Source: Ilyonectria destructans (taxonomy: Eukaryota; Ascomycota; Sordariomycetes; Hypocreales; Nectriaceae). Taken from it: DNA of 64,000 bases. The notes beneath the pieces are model-generated. The model searched no databases. It worked only from the letters and a program-made list of their open reading frames with translations, and was not told the DNA's origin. Shown piece after piece: positions 21,274-31,564 of the stretch. Within the stretch, counting starts at the first letter, position 1; each line of letters starts with the position of its first letter. Both the position numbers and the translations under genes were made by a program. The stretch is taken from contig JAHEWK010000038.1 of NCBI GenBank assembly GCA_020740775.1, positions 62,001-126,000 of the forward strand, given 5' to 3'.

Positions 21274-24200
21274 TCAGTTTTCAGCCTTGGCCGGGGTGGA
21301 GCAATTCTCGGAATGATATTGCCTATTTCTGACGATTCTGGCCTCGTAGTGCCGTTTCGTTTCTGCGGCCAGCTTCGTGAGTCTCTGCATGGCCTGAACG
21401 ATGGTGTGATCTAGTTTATTTCCGATGAAATCCTGGTGTCGTACAGGACTGAGAAGTTTAATGCCCCGAAGTGTCGTGCACCTGGATAGCTGTACATAAA
21501 GATTGGTGAAGTCACACTTGGAAGGCTCGCCATTGATGATACGATTCCCTCGCAGCTCGAGGAGGACTTCCGCGAATGTCTTGCCCTGCGCCTTATAGTC
21601 GGTGAGCACAAATGCGGGAACGACGGGCAAGCCACGGCGGCTGCATTTTGCAGACAGGAACCTGAAGTTGCGGTTGGACGGATCGAGGGTTTGTGAGACC
21701 GAGCGGACAAGGATCGTTTCTGGTGGCAGGGCGGGGATAGACAAGCTCTTGGTATCTTTAGACTGTAAGAGTATGCCGAGTGGTGGCCCGAAGTGGAGAG
21801 TCACGTCGTCGGCAAGGTGGTATCCTGGGTACTTTGGGTCGGGTATGAAGTCGGCGGCGGCAAACTCTGCCCCGTTTACGACCTTCAGGCCGGTGTAGAT
21901 GTTCTGGTTCACAACCACGGGCATGCCTTGGGCATAGAAAAGGACACCAGGAACCTTGCAGGTGGAGTTATTCCCTTGCTCGATAGTCCGGGCGATTTGA
22001 TCTTTCGACAGCGTGCCACTTCGCCACGTATGTGCGGAGATGAAGATGGAGATATGTCTCTTGCGAGAGCGAGCCCAGTCGACGACGGCTTCCATGTTGA
22101 GTGACCAGCGGTTCCGGTTCAGCGGGGTTATGGCACGTAAGCCCGCACTGAAGGTGATTTGGGCGCGGTCGACGAGTTTTGTGTTGAGCATGAGTAGGTC
22201 CTGCTGTGTCTGGGCTCCAGCCCGTACTCTATCGAGAAGAGCGCTCAGCTGAGGATCATCTCGCGCACGAACCTGCTCTTCGAGAAGTACTACCGTTTTG
22301 AACATCTGCCACAAACTGAAGCCGCGATGGTGAGAAATGGTTCCCTGTCCCAGTGGGATGGAAAAAGGGTTCATCGTCTTGTTCACCAGGAGACTCGTCT
22401 CTCGAACTGGAGCGAACTGGTAGAAGTCCCCCATCAGGAGCACGACGGGAATCCCGCCGAACGGCTTATCGGCACAGTCTCGGAGTGACTGGAGGTTGCG
22501 GCTGACCTCATAAAGGGTGGCGCCTCCGAGCATGCTGACCTCATCTGTCACGAGAACCAGTTTCTGTTTCCACGTCCACTTTTCGCCTCGGAGAAAACTG
22601 GGAGTTGTGTTTGGGGGGAGCGGTGGGTGTCCAGTCCGCAGGCAGAATGTAAGGTTGTGCCGCCGATCTGGGCGGCCGCGCTCCCTGACGTCCCCGTGAT
22701 CTGAAGAAGATGTGATTGGCCTCTCGTCAAAAATACCCATTTTAAGGCATCGATGACCCTGGATTTTCCAGTACCTCCAGGGCCTCCGGTGTACTGGAGA
22801 TGTTGACCCGCCGAATCGGGGTCGGCGGAGTACTTATCCAAGAACTCGCACACAAGTTGGAGGGCCATTGTCTGTAGGGGGTTGAGGGTAAAGCCTGACG
22901 CGGCAAGGCGTCCTAGTTCCGCGAAGCCCGTTGCATGGTTGACGTCGACCAGTATTCGAGGGCCCCGTTCTACCGGCTCTAGACGCTGACGTGGCATGGC
23001 AATGTCCGTATCACAGTGGCGAACAAGGATGTCGTCCAGGTCGTCGTTACTCGTGCCGGGAGCGGCGCCCTAAGAACCAGTCTCGATCTCATCTAGCATG
23101 CGGAGATGCAGCATACCCTGGGCCTTTGCCGCGGCTTGCACATCTTCATGAGCAAGAGTCGGGTATTGGGATAGAGCGCTATCCTGGGAACGGCGAATTT
23201 GCTGATAGAAGTCCTGATGACGCTGCACGAAAGGTTGCTGCTCTTCTGCAGGGTTTTTATGGCGTAGATCTCGGACCAGGTCCTGTAGTGCTGGCGAGTC
23301 CCTCGTGGCTTCTGAGTTTCGCACAGCGTTATGTATGGCCTGGAGGAGCGCTGCGTAGTTTTGTTGATGTTCGGCCGTTGTTGCAGGCTCTTCACGATAG
23401 TCGCCCTCGTCAAGAGGGAACTCTACGTCGATCGTATCATTACCTTCCGACCTGCTGGCCCAGAGCTTTGCGTCTTTTCGCGCATCCTCCGCCGATCTTC
23501 TCAGAAGGGAGATGTGGGAGGCGTGGGATCGCAAACGGGGTGGGAGTGCGGCGGCGTGGTTCGTCCATATGTCGGTGATGTCCCCGTGAGTGTTGGAGAG
23601 GAAGTCATCCCAGGGCACGAACAAGGCCAGATGGAGGACGGAGTTTCTAGGCACGTCAGCACTGGCTTGAAATCAGCATGGCAGGCTTCGAGGATACCGC
23701 CTAAAGTAGACTGGGTGCTCATCTTTGTGATCGTCGCTGATGTATCCCTGGAGGATTGGCACCGCGTACTCGAGGGGTTTTCGAAGCTTCTGGATCCAAT
23801 TATTAGATTGCTGAGAGACACCGTCAAGTGCAAAGTGTGTGCCGTCCTCTTCTCGGTCGCGGCGACGCTCCAGGCTAATCATGGACATATAGTCATAGAG
23901 GCATAGACCTCTGAGAAGCGGACCTCGGTAGGCGTAGGCATCCAGAGACAACAGCGTCCGACCGCTCTCTCTGAGGCCTATCGTCTCAGGGGGTTCGTCA
24001 ATGTCCGCGTCTTCTCCGGACTGGTGGCGAAGATGCAGCCACCGTCGGAAGATGGACCAATACAAGGCGGTCAGGTTTATGAAAGACCACCGTGGCACGT
24101 TGGTAAAGTCAGTGTGATAGCCGAGCAGGTGATAACAGACCTCGACGGCTGAGAGCTGTCTATCCGAAAATATTCGATTGGCCGTTCTCATTAAAAACTG

Positions 24201-27200
24201 TCGAGTTTGGTTGAGGACGGCTGAGGCTTGCGCGTCACGCTCTGGAGCGGATGCCTGACGCGTACCATCAGCCGACTGGTGTAGCTGTCCCAGGACTTCG
24301 CCTGCGATGACGATGCGTTTCCACATCGGCGTATCCAACTTGGTGGCGTAGTTCGTGATGTAAAAGACCATGGCCAGCCCCTTGGTCCTCGTCAAGATCA
24401 TCGAGATGTCGTGGTTGTGGCGGAGCCCGACCGCCATGGCCTTGTTGTGCCGGTTCACCAGCGGGTGGTTGCGGCGGGTCTTGAGCAGGCCGTCCTCAGA
24501 GAAACCCGTCATGTCGACGATCTTCCACGGCGCTTTGAATCGACAAGCTGTCCGTCTGTACTTGTCCGCACCCTGTTCAGTCAGCCCCTTTAGGGAATAC
24601 TTGACGCAGGTAAATGTGTGGGAATGAACCTGGCTGCAGTAGGCAATGTAGTTGGACTCGTCCTCGAAGGCCGTGGTAAGAGCTTCGGTGCTCTTCATCA
24701 TCTCCTCGACAGGCTGGATTGGTTTTCTTTCCTTCCGGACCGCCCGTCCAGCCTTCTCATCTAGGCATTCGTGAAAGACAGAGTCAACATAACGAATCAC
24801 TCGGGCTCGGTACTCCTCTTGCTGGGGATCGGCCATGTCGTTGCAGAGCGATGGCAACTGCAGATTACCATGGAGCCAGAGCAGTCCATGCAGGTGTAGG
24901 CTGCCTCGGTCGTTGGTTTCTACTGTTGCATAATAGTGACTGATTTTTCCAAAAACCGATTCCTTACCTGCTTTGACATAGTGGTCGAAAAACAGGGAAA
25001 TCTCGCGATGGAAGAAGATGACGGAGCTGACCGGATCCAGGGTGCTGAGGGCAATCCTGTCATACCGCCCCTGAAGGTCGGCCAGCAGTTCCTTCGCCAT
25101 GTCATAATCATGAAGCCTGTGGATCGACAGTCTCATCTTGACCGGGTTGTTGATGTCGTTAGGGTTGATGGTGAACCAAATGGCAGGTGTGCCCGCCCAA
25201 ACGATGAGTGACTGTATCTTTCTCCGCATCAGCAGCCGAGTCTCGTTTGAGAGCGGCTGGGCGTGACCAAAGATGGATAGCTCGCGAAGCAAGAACGATA
25301 CGTCATCATCTGTCGTCGTCTTGTTCTGGCGCATCTCCTCCTCGGCTCTCCCCAGTTGGTCTGCCGTCAGACTTTGATAGACTTGCTCAGCTCTGTTGAA
25401 AGAATTCTTTGTCATCCGGACCATACTGATGCGGCGGTTGGAGGATCGGAGGAGGATGTTGAAGACGAGGAAACAGAATACCGGATGCGTGGCAAACCGA
25501 CCCCCGTGTCGCTGGAGCACATACTTGGCCCAGTAGGTGAGTGAGTGGTTTGAAGGAGTGTTGTAGACAGGCTCCGAGGCATGTTGTTGGCGGCTTTCCG
25601 TGTCGGTCGTCGCCTTCGGGCCCCCCTTTCCCCACGGGAAAAGCTTAGGGAACGTCCTTGGAAAGAAGTCCTCGTGCAGATTGTCGGCGAAGTCGGAGCC
25701 CCGCTCCACGCGGATGAACGGCTGTTCTCCCGTAGTTTCTATATTCATGCCACATGGCTGAGGGACCCCGTCACCTCGGCTTCCGCTTTTTTGCATAGCA
25801 TCTGCTAGGAAGGATAGCTTATCGGCCTCCGAGAATGTGGCAGGCTCGTCAAGAGGAAACATGCCGGATGACGACGTCTCATAGACGACGTCGCTGTTAG
25901 CATCGGTTTGGTCTTGGCCAAGAACAGAAGTGTCGAGTTCTCCAGGCGGGTGGCGCTCCTCTCCAGGATCAACTCGCGCTGAGTTGAGGAGTTCTTCAAT
26001 ACTTGTTGACTGGTTTTCCGGCAACCCCCTGTCTGTGGCCGGGACGATGTGGTCCGTCTGCGTCTTTTCAGCAACCAAGGGCTCTTCTCGTCGCATCATC
26101 TCAAAGATGTCGGTAGGAACGTTAGAGCTACCCTCGTACCGCCAACCGTCTATCTCGTCATGGTTGATTGCGACATGCTCGTAGAGGGGGTTGTTCTTCT
26201 GAAGCCATACCAGAGCATTCCTCACAATGGTCTTGCGGACTTGAAGGAGATGGCCGACGTCTGTTGGGCTGGGCTTGCTGGAACCGCTCCAGGAGACGTG
26301 GATGTTTTCGATTGCCTCCAGTAACGGATGGGGAAGTACTGTCGCAACAAGGTCATCGACCTTATTCGGAAACACGACGATGTGACCTTTCACGTGTTTC
26401 CTATAATTCAGGCCGGAGGGAGCCTTGTTGTTGACAGTGAACTTTGTAATGTACCCGAAAGGAGCCTGCAGGGCGATCAGTCTTTCCTCGACGGGGGAGA
26501 GGTCATCAAGCTCTTTTGGGTACCGGTGCTCGCATCCGATATGCATGTTGTTGACTGAACAGGCCTTGGGTAGTTTTCCGTTCTGTAGACCAGTGCGACA
26601 CTCGCGGCATACGCCAACCCAACACTCGCCGTCTTGTGGCAGGCACTTTGCGCACAGCTGAAGAGCCCTCGTTGCTTGCATCAAGGACGGGGTCAACTGG
26701 CTATGCCACTGGACCGTTGAGAGTTCCCCAGGAGCTGATTTCCTATAACAGAAGACGCAATGAGCAATCGGTAGGGTCTTCTCATCCGTGAATGCTCGGT
26801 AGAATGACTTGGCCGCCTCCACTTGGACGGCAAGCGGGACCTCGTTGCACCAGGATCTTGATACCGACGCCTCCTCTTTATCGCGAAAGCAAGTCTCATA
26901 GTGTTGCAGAATAGACTCGATCGACTTTCGTTGGAGCTCCGTGACCTCACCTAACGGACGCGGCCTCTTAGGGCGGCGAACCGGCCGCGTGGGTGGCGGG
27001 GTCAAGAGGCCCTCTCCTTCTCTTGGGCGTTTTGAGGAAGGCGTCCTCGGGGGACGCTGTCTCTCGTCGGGTCTGCTTAGCCGCGGCACTCGTGTGCCCA
27101 AGGGAGGCGTTCGGGGGGGAAGCTGTATCTGGTCGGGTGTCGTCAGCCGCTGTGCTCGTGCAGCGTTGGATGCCCTCCGACGATTTCGTTCGTCCCTACG

Positions 27201-27812
27201 CTGGCGTGCCAGGTCCTCTATGGTACGGTGGATCTCGTCTGGGGAGACCGTCACCGGCATATTGCGACGCTGAGTTGACTCGGCAAGCTGTCGTTCTTGC
27301 GGTCTGTCTTGTGCACGCCGGCTGTTTATTTCTTCCAATGTACGGCGCAGCTCAGCAGGTGGAACCCTGGGTGGTTCTTTTCTTTGTTGAGTCTGTTCCT
27401 GAGCATGGCGGCGAACCATATCTTCCAGTGTACGGTCCACCTCTTCTCGTCGAACCCTGGCCGCTGTTTGTCTTCGCAGTGCTGTTTCATGTGCATGCCG
27501 GCGATTTATATCTCGCAATGTTCGCTGCATCTCGTCGGGTGGAACCATAACGGGGTCTTGTCTTTGCGGAGCTCTTTCTTCGGCACGCCGACGATTTATG
27601 CCTTCCAATGTGCGGTGTATCTCTTCAGGAGAAACCTTGATCGGCTCTTTTCGTGGCTGCATGGCTTCCTCGAGTGTTGGGGATCTCGGGATGGCCGGCC
27701 GCAATGTCCGTTGTGGTGGCCGGGCCCGGTTGAGTACGCGTCGGCTGTCCAGGCTCTCTATTGTACGACGAATCTCCTCATAGGGGACACGGATGATATC
27801 TTTCTCGGGCAT
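21274..27812 (-). pseudogene. Helitron RepHel, copy 3, one nonsense and one frameshift
   Basis: Exon 1 is 27812-23698, intron 23647-23697 (51 nt), exon 2 from 23646 to a stop at 21274. Exon 1 is intact and carries six N-terminal basic repeats (V.PEEI.RTLE.I.RRRAEER) against three in copy 1, then the Cys-rich DUF6570-like region, LHLHGLLWLHG and FYITNYATK. Lesions in exon 2: CAG to TAG at 23070-23072 (Gln in copy 1, IETGSQG), and loss of one A in an A-run (22580-22583 on the plus strand has four T where copy 1 has five), which shifts the frame between Walker A and Walker B. Downstream, TDEVSMLGG, GDFYQFAPV and DYKAQGKTF are all present. Confidence 0.88.
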
Positions 27813-28429
27813 GGCGATAATTTGGTTTGGCAGGTTGTGTTGGAGTCGAAGAAAACCTGCGAAGGTGGCTATCAGAAGTGGACCGAGTCAAGAGGAGCGT
27901 CGGACAGAAGAGGGCGTTCCGCCTAAGCCAACCTTCCAGGATGTAAAGCGGATGTAGAAGATCCGGTCAGGCCATGAGACGGAGTATGGCCGAGACGACG
28001 CAGTGCGTGGAGGAGATGAAGTGTCCACGAACCGTATCCCCCTATACTGAGGCACATGATGATGCTGTGGCGCGGGAGACTATGGGCCGCTGTTTCATGC
28101 AGTGGCATCGCAAGAATTGTGGCGGTCTCACGAAGACCATAGATGATCAATTCGTGATATGGCGCCCTGACGTTATCAAGGACAGTCGTTGTATAGGGAA
28201 GTCAATCAGGGCTGGTATGTCAAGTCGGCCTCTCTCTTTGAAATTTCCTTTTCCCTTTTCCTTTTTCTCTCTTCTCTTTTCTTATATCCGAATAGAACAG
28301 ATACAGGCGCTGGTTCGCTTGTACCCATCATTTCCTGTCGTCGCCGAATCGAGAAGGGACACAGCCCTCAATAGACTTTGATTCGGTCTGAGAAACGGCT
28401 ACGACATCCGTCTCCCTTGCCCTGCAAAT
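27813..28429. promoter_or_regulatory. Bidirectional promoter region of Helitron copy 3
   Basis: Counterpart of 9775-10448. It contains a long pyrimidine tract at about 28233-28288 (CTCTCTCTTT...CCTTTTCCCTTTTCCTTT) shortly upstream of the accessory-gene ATG, plus the shared CCGCTGTTTCATGC and GTGGCATCGCAAGAA patches. No gene is seen. Confidence 0.5.
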
Positions 28430-29920
28430 ATGGCAGGACCCCCACCATCGGGCCAGGGCCACGGGCAAACTTCCCTGAACGCGCTGGGCGTACAGTTCTT
28501 CTCCAGCCTGGAAGGGCTCGAGGTCATTACGTCCGCCGATAGGCAGCTCATCCGAGGCCACAATCTCGCCGGGGCGGTTCGCCTGCAGTTCGTTAGACCG
28601 GCGTACTTTGACGACCAGGGGGGAGAGCATGCAAAGCTCCTTGACGGGCAAAACGATCTCGATATACCATTGTCAATGCACGTATACCCTTTCCCCGATA
28701 TTGAAGAGTGGGATGGTCAGTGGTTTTTCTTCGACGTGCAGCTACACCCTTACGAACTGCACTTTCGTCGCAAAGTCGTGGATGGGGACGAATCGGTCGT
28801 GGGGTCGTGGGAAGACCTGTATGGAAAGCTGGGGCAGGTCCGTGGGCAGATGTGTCTCCAACCGTACGTATGGTCTTCATCAATGTGGTTCTCGGACGGT
28901 CTGCTCGCTTTAGGCACTGACCAATACCTCAGCGTTGCAGAAAGGTCTCTGAGGCATGTAGGTGGTTGCTTCCCCACCATCGCGCCGCGGGCCAGCTTTC
29001 AGGGACCCATCGACACGACAACCTTCAGGTTCAAAGCGGGGTCGTTGTCAGAACAACAGCTAAAGTGCTGCGGCTTCGTCCAATGTCAGACGTACCTGGC
29101 ACCGCCCCGTGACAATGAGACGCCCCTGAAAGGGGGTCAGGCATTCCACATATTAGCGTATATGCCGTACGACCAACAGCCGTGGAAGAGCCGCATCGGT
29201 TGGATGAAGAACTCGGCAGAGGGAGGCTTTGTGTCGAGAAAGTGGGTGTACGGAAGGGGAAGCATTATCGGTGTGCTGAATGTCGCACTGCTCGAGAAGG
29301 AGCCCGAACCCGGGCAGGACATCTTGGTCGTGCTCGTTGATGAGTTTGGTTTTACCTCAAGGGCAACATTCGACGGCGGCGGCGGCGGCGCTAACGGCAG
29401 TGGTCTCTCCCCGCAGAAACCAAGGCAAGAGCGGGTTAAAGGCAGAAGCCCCTTTAGCAGCAGCCCGGTCGGCCCTTCTTCGAGACGACCCTCCGTTCCG
29501 TCTAGTGCTAGAACGGGAAAGGCCAAGGAGCGATCAGGGGGAGAGGTAATGGAGGAGGCGAAATTGTCACCGATAGCGAAGCGGCTGTTCGGGTCGCAAC
29601 AGGACCCAACCGGTTCGTGTTTCCAAGGGCCTGGGAGAAGAGGGGCTCTACTAACCCATGGCTTAGCAAGTTCCGCCTCGGATGACACATGCGGGGCCGG
29701 CGCAGGTATGTGGTCACAATGAGGAACAGTCCCCAGGGCATGAGACTTACTCTTACCGGCAGAAACAGAGGCTTCAGTGACGGTGGCAACGGGGTCCGAA
29801 GAAAATGAAGCGCCGATCCAAGGCAGGAACTCCCTGAAGCGAGGGGCTAGTTCAGGCAGAGACGGGACGCCAAGGAAGAGGGTGAGCTCGTGGAAGGTGC
29901 AAGATGCCCAAGAAACTTAG
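28430..29920 (+). CDS. Helitron divergent accessory protein, ~477 aa, two exons, intact
   Basis: Exon 1 28430-29705, 57-nt intron 29706-29762 (donor GTATGT, acceptor GGCAG), exon 2 29763-29920, giving 477 aa; without splicing the frame would end at 29722. The conserved exon 2 in copy 1, of identical length and frame, supports the intron. The N-terminal half holds GVQFFSSLEGLE, VRLQFVRPAYFDD and a WFFFDVQLHPYELHFRRK segment. The middle has FRFKAGSLSEQQLKCCGFVQ and GRGSIIGVLNVALLE, then ILVVLVDEFGF; this strand-rich pattern is reminiscent of an OB fold. The C-terminus is disordered, Ser/Pro/Arg-rich, ending GTPRKRVSSWKVQDAQET. Its divergent position upstream of Rep suggests a transposition partner, possibly a single-strand DNA-binding protein like the RPA-like proteins of plant Helitrons; that is inference only. 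Confidence 0.75.
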
Positions 29921-30597
29921 GGTGGGGCGAATTTTTATGTGGAAGTATAACAGTTTTTGTAACGCGCCAAGACGATTGGCCACTCTCCCTTGAGATAACT
30001 ATAGCGGGAAGAGATTGGCTTTGGCTGAGGTTGATGAGGCTCTCCGGGTTGTGGATCCTGGGATTTTGGGACAGAGGCTGTGGCTCAATCACAGGCTGTG
30101 GCTCTTCGGGTGTGGCTCGCGTAGAGGCTCAACTGCGGCTCAGTTTGGGGCTCATTTTGGTGGCGGTGCTGGTGTGGCGTCAGGGGTGGTGGGTTTCTGA
30201 GGGGGCGGAAGGAAGATCCTTTCGTTCCGAAAGGCAAAGGCACGATAAGTTCTGCTTATCGATTTAAGGCTCTTCAGATGGGGCTTGTGTGGCAGTGAAA
30301 TTGCGGGGCAGTCTGTGGCGGTGTTAGTGTGGCGTTAGGGGTGGTGGTTCCCGAGGGAAGATCCTTTCGTTCCGAAAGGCACAGCGTTGGTTGGCTTGTG
30401 GCTCGTGGCTCGTCAAAGGAGCCTATGAGCACGGATCGTCTGGTGGCCCGAGTTTACGGATGGCGCGGAAGGAAGAACCCTTCGTTCCTCAAGGCAGCAA
30501 GACAACAAGGCCAAAGGCACCACCCCGATCTCAGGTTCTCCCGTCCCTGTTACATTATCCTGTGGCACCATCTCCACGTCCCTATACTACCGTCAAC
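29921..30597. repeat. Right-border region of Helitron copy 3 with duplicated hairpin blocks
   Basis: After similarity to copy 1 (to about 30060) there is a stretch with three GGCTGTGGCTC-like units (about 30067-30115). Then come two related blocks ending in the perfect hairpin CCTTTCG-TTC-CGAAAGG (30218-30234, 30363-30379). The second block opens with the hairpin CGATAAG-TTCTG-CTTATCG (30243-30261) and matches 12103-12232. The rest, to 30597, is probable promoter of the membrane-protein gene; no gene is seen. Confidence 0.55.
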
Positions 30598-31260
30598 ATG
30601 ACCATCAACAAGGCGATCAGCCAGCTCCTGGTGCGGCGGTTGTTTGAAGCTATCAATAGCTATGTCTTTTCTTCAAGCGAAATGGTCGCTCATTTCGACC
30701 AGAACGAAGGCGAGCCAATGCCTACTTGGATCGCTCTTTTGTTGTTCGGGACACTTTACCTCATGGCCGCCGTCTCAATATCCGTACGTCAACATACAAG
30801 CCTGCGTGGTGGAGACAAGCTGACAGCCAATTCAAAGGTCTCCTACACACTCGGTCATGTCGTAAATACCCTCACTATGATCGAGGTTTCCCCCAAAGCC
30901 ATCGCTGTCGACAATCCGCTAAGTGGCTCCGAAGAAGACCGAAACGCAAAACGTCTTCTAGTATCAGCTGCCACCCTCAGGACGCCGAAGCCAATAACCG
31001 CTCACATCCAAACAACTATCCAGCACTTGCGGGCGGCCGCTGGTTTCTGGTCTCTATGGCGGGGCTGGCGCTTCGCTATTATCTACAGCGTGGTTGCCAA
31101 GGCTATTCAAATTGTTGTGAATCCGGTTCTTGGACACGCCCAGACGCCCTGTGGACCTTATGGATTCTTCCCCTTTGTCGCTGTCATCCTGACAGCCATT
31201 CTAACGTCTGGTGTAACAGGTGCAGGGGTATGGTGGACCGGTTTTTCGGTCGCTCAAAGA
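30598..31260 (+). pseudogene. Fungal membrane protein gene, 3' end lost at Crypton junction
   Basis: The likely start is ATG 30598 (MTINKAISQLLVRRLFEAINSY), preceded by an ACCGTCAAC context; an upstream in-frame opening (30391) lacks protein-like sequence. About 215 residues look genuine: a hydrophobic segment WIALLLFGTLYLMAAVSISV, a loop with PKPITAHIQTTIQHLRAAAGFWSLWRGWR (described here as two parts: 'PKPITAHIQTTIQHL' and 'AAGFWSLWRGWR'), then FAIIYSVVAKAIQIVV and PFVAVILTAILTSGVTGAGV. The SLWRG element recalls mitochondrial-carrier-like motifs found in a family of fungal hypothetical membrane proteins. After about 31250 the frame stays open to 31539 but becomes low-complexity and basic, which I read as Crypton flank rather than gene. 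Function unknown. Confidence 0.55.
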
Positions 31261-31564
31261 CCCTGTGGGTCCGCGCACTTTGGCGCCAAACTAGCCCCCA
31301 AATCGAAGGTCACGCCTCCCCACGGGCCCTTCGCCTTTGCGCGAAAAACCCCATACAAACGCGCGCAGCCACAGAAAAAAGGTGACAAAACCGAAGGTCA
31401 GCTGACTTGCCTTTGTATGCGCAGCCCTTCCAAAATGGCCGCAAATAATCCACCCAAATCGCGTCGATCACCACCTCCATCATCCACCTTAATTGCACTG
31501 CAATTGCGCCACAACCACGACCCTCCCCGGCCCGGCTGACCCCGTATCCTGTCATCTATTTACT
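31261..31564. other. Probable Crypton 5' flank
   Basis: GC-rich sequence between the membrane-protein fragment and the recombinase ATG. It contains several short inverted patches (for example GACCCTGTGGGTC at about 31259-31271). No gene of its own is supported; the exact Crypton start could not be placed because Cryptons lack inverted repeats. Confidence 0.4.

Larger units (their letters stand above)
20252..30379 (-). mobile_element. Helitron copy 3 (full layout, RepHel broken)
   Basis: Closest to copy 1, with similarity running from the border motif (20252) through all genes. It has the intact 224-aa gene (20570-21244), a RepHel with two lesions (21274-27812) and an intact divergent accessory gene (28430-29920). 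The right side extends through two hairpin repeats (30218-30234 and 30363-30379). Compared with copies 1 and 2, copy 3 shows derived C-to-T and G-to-A changes (for example in the 224-aa gene around 20820-20935), consistent with light repeat-induced mutation or deamination. Confidence 0.75.

Noticed and set aside
30391..30597. Upstream extension of the membrane protein from 30391
   Set aside because: The extension is low-complexity, overlaps Helitron border repeats, and ATG 30598 has a better context at the start of the conserved part.
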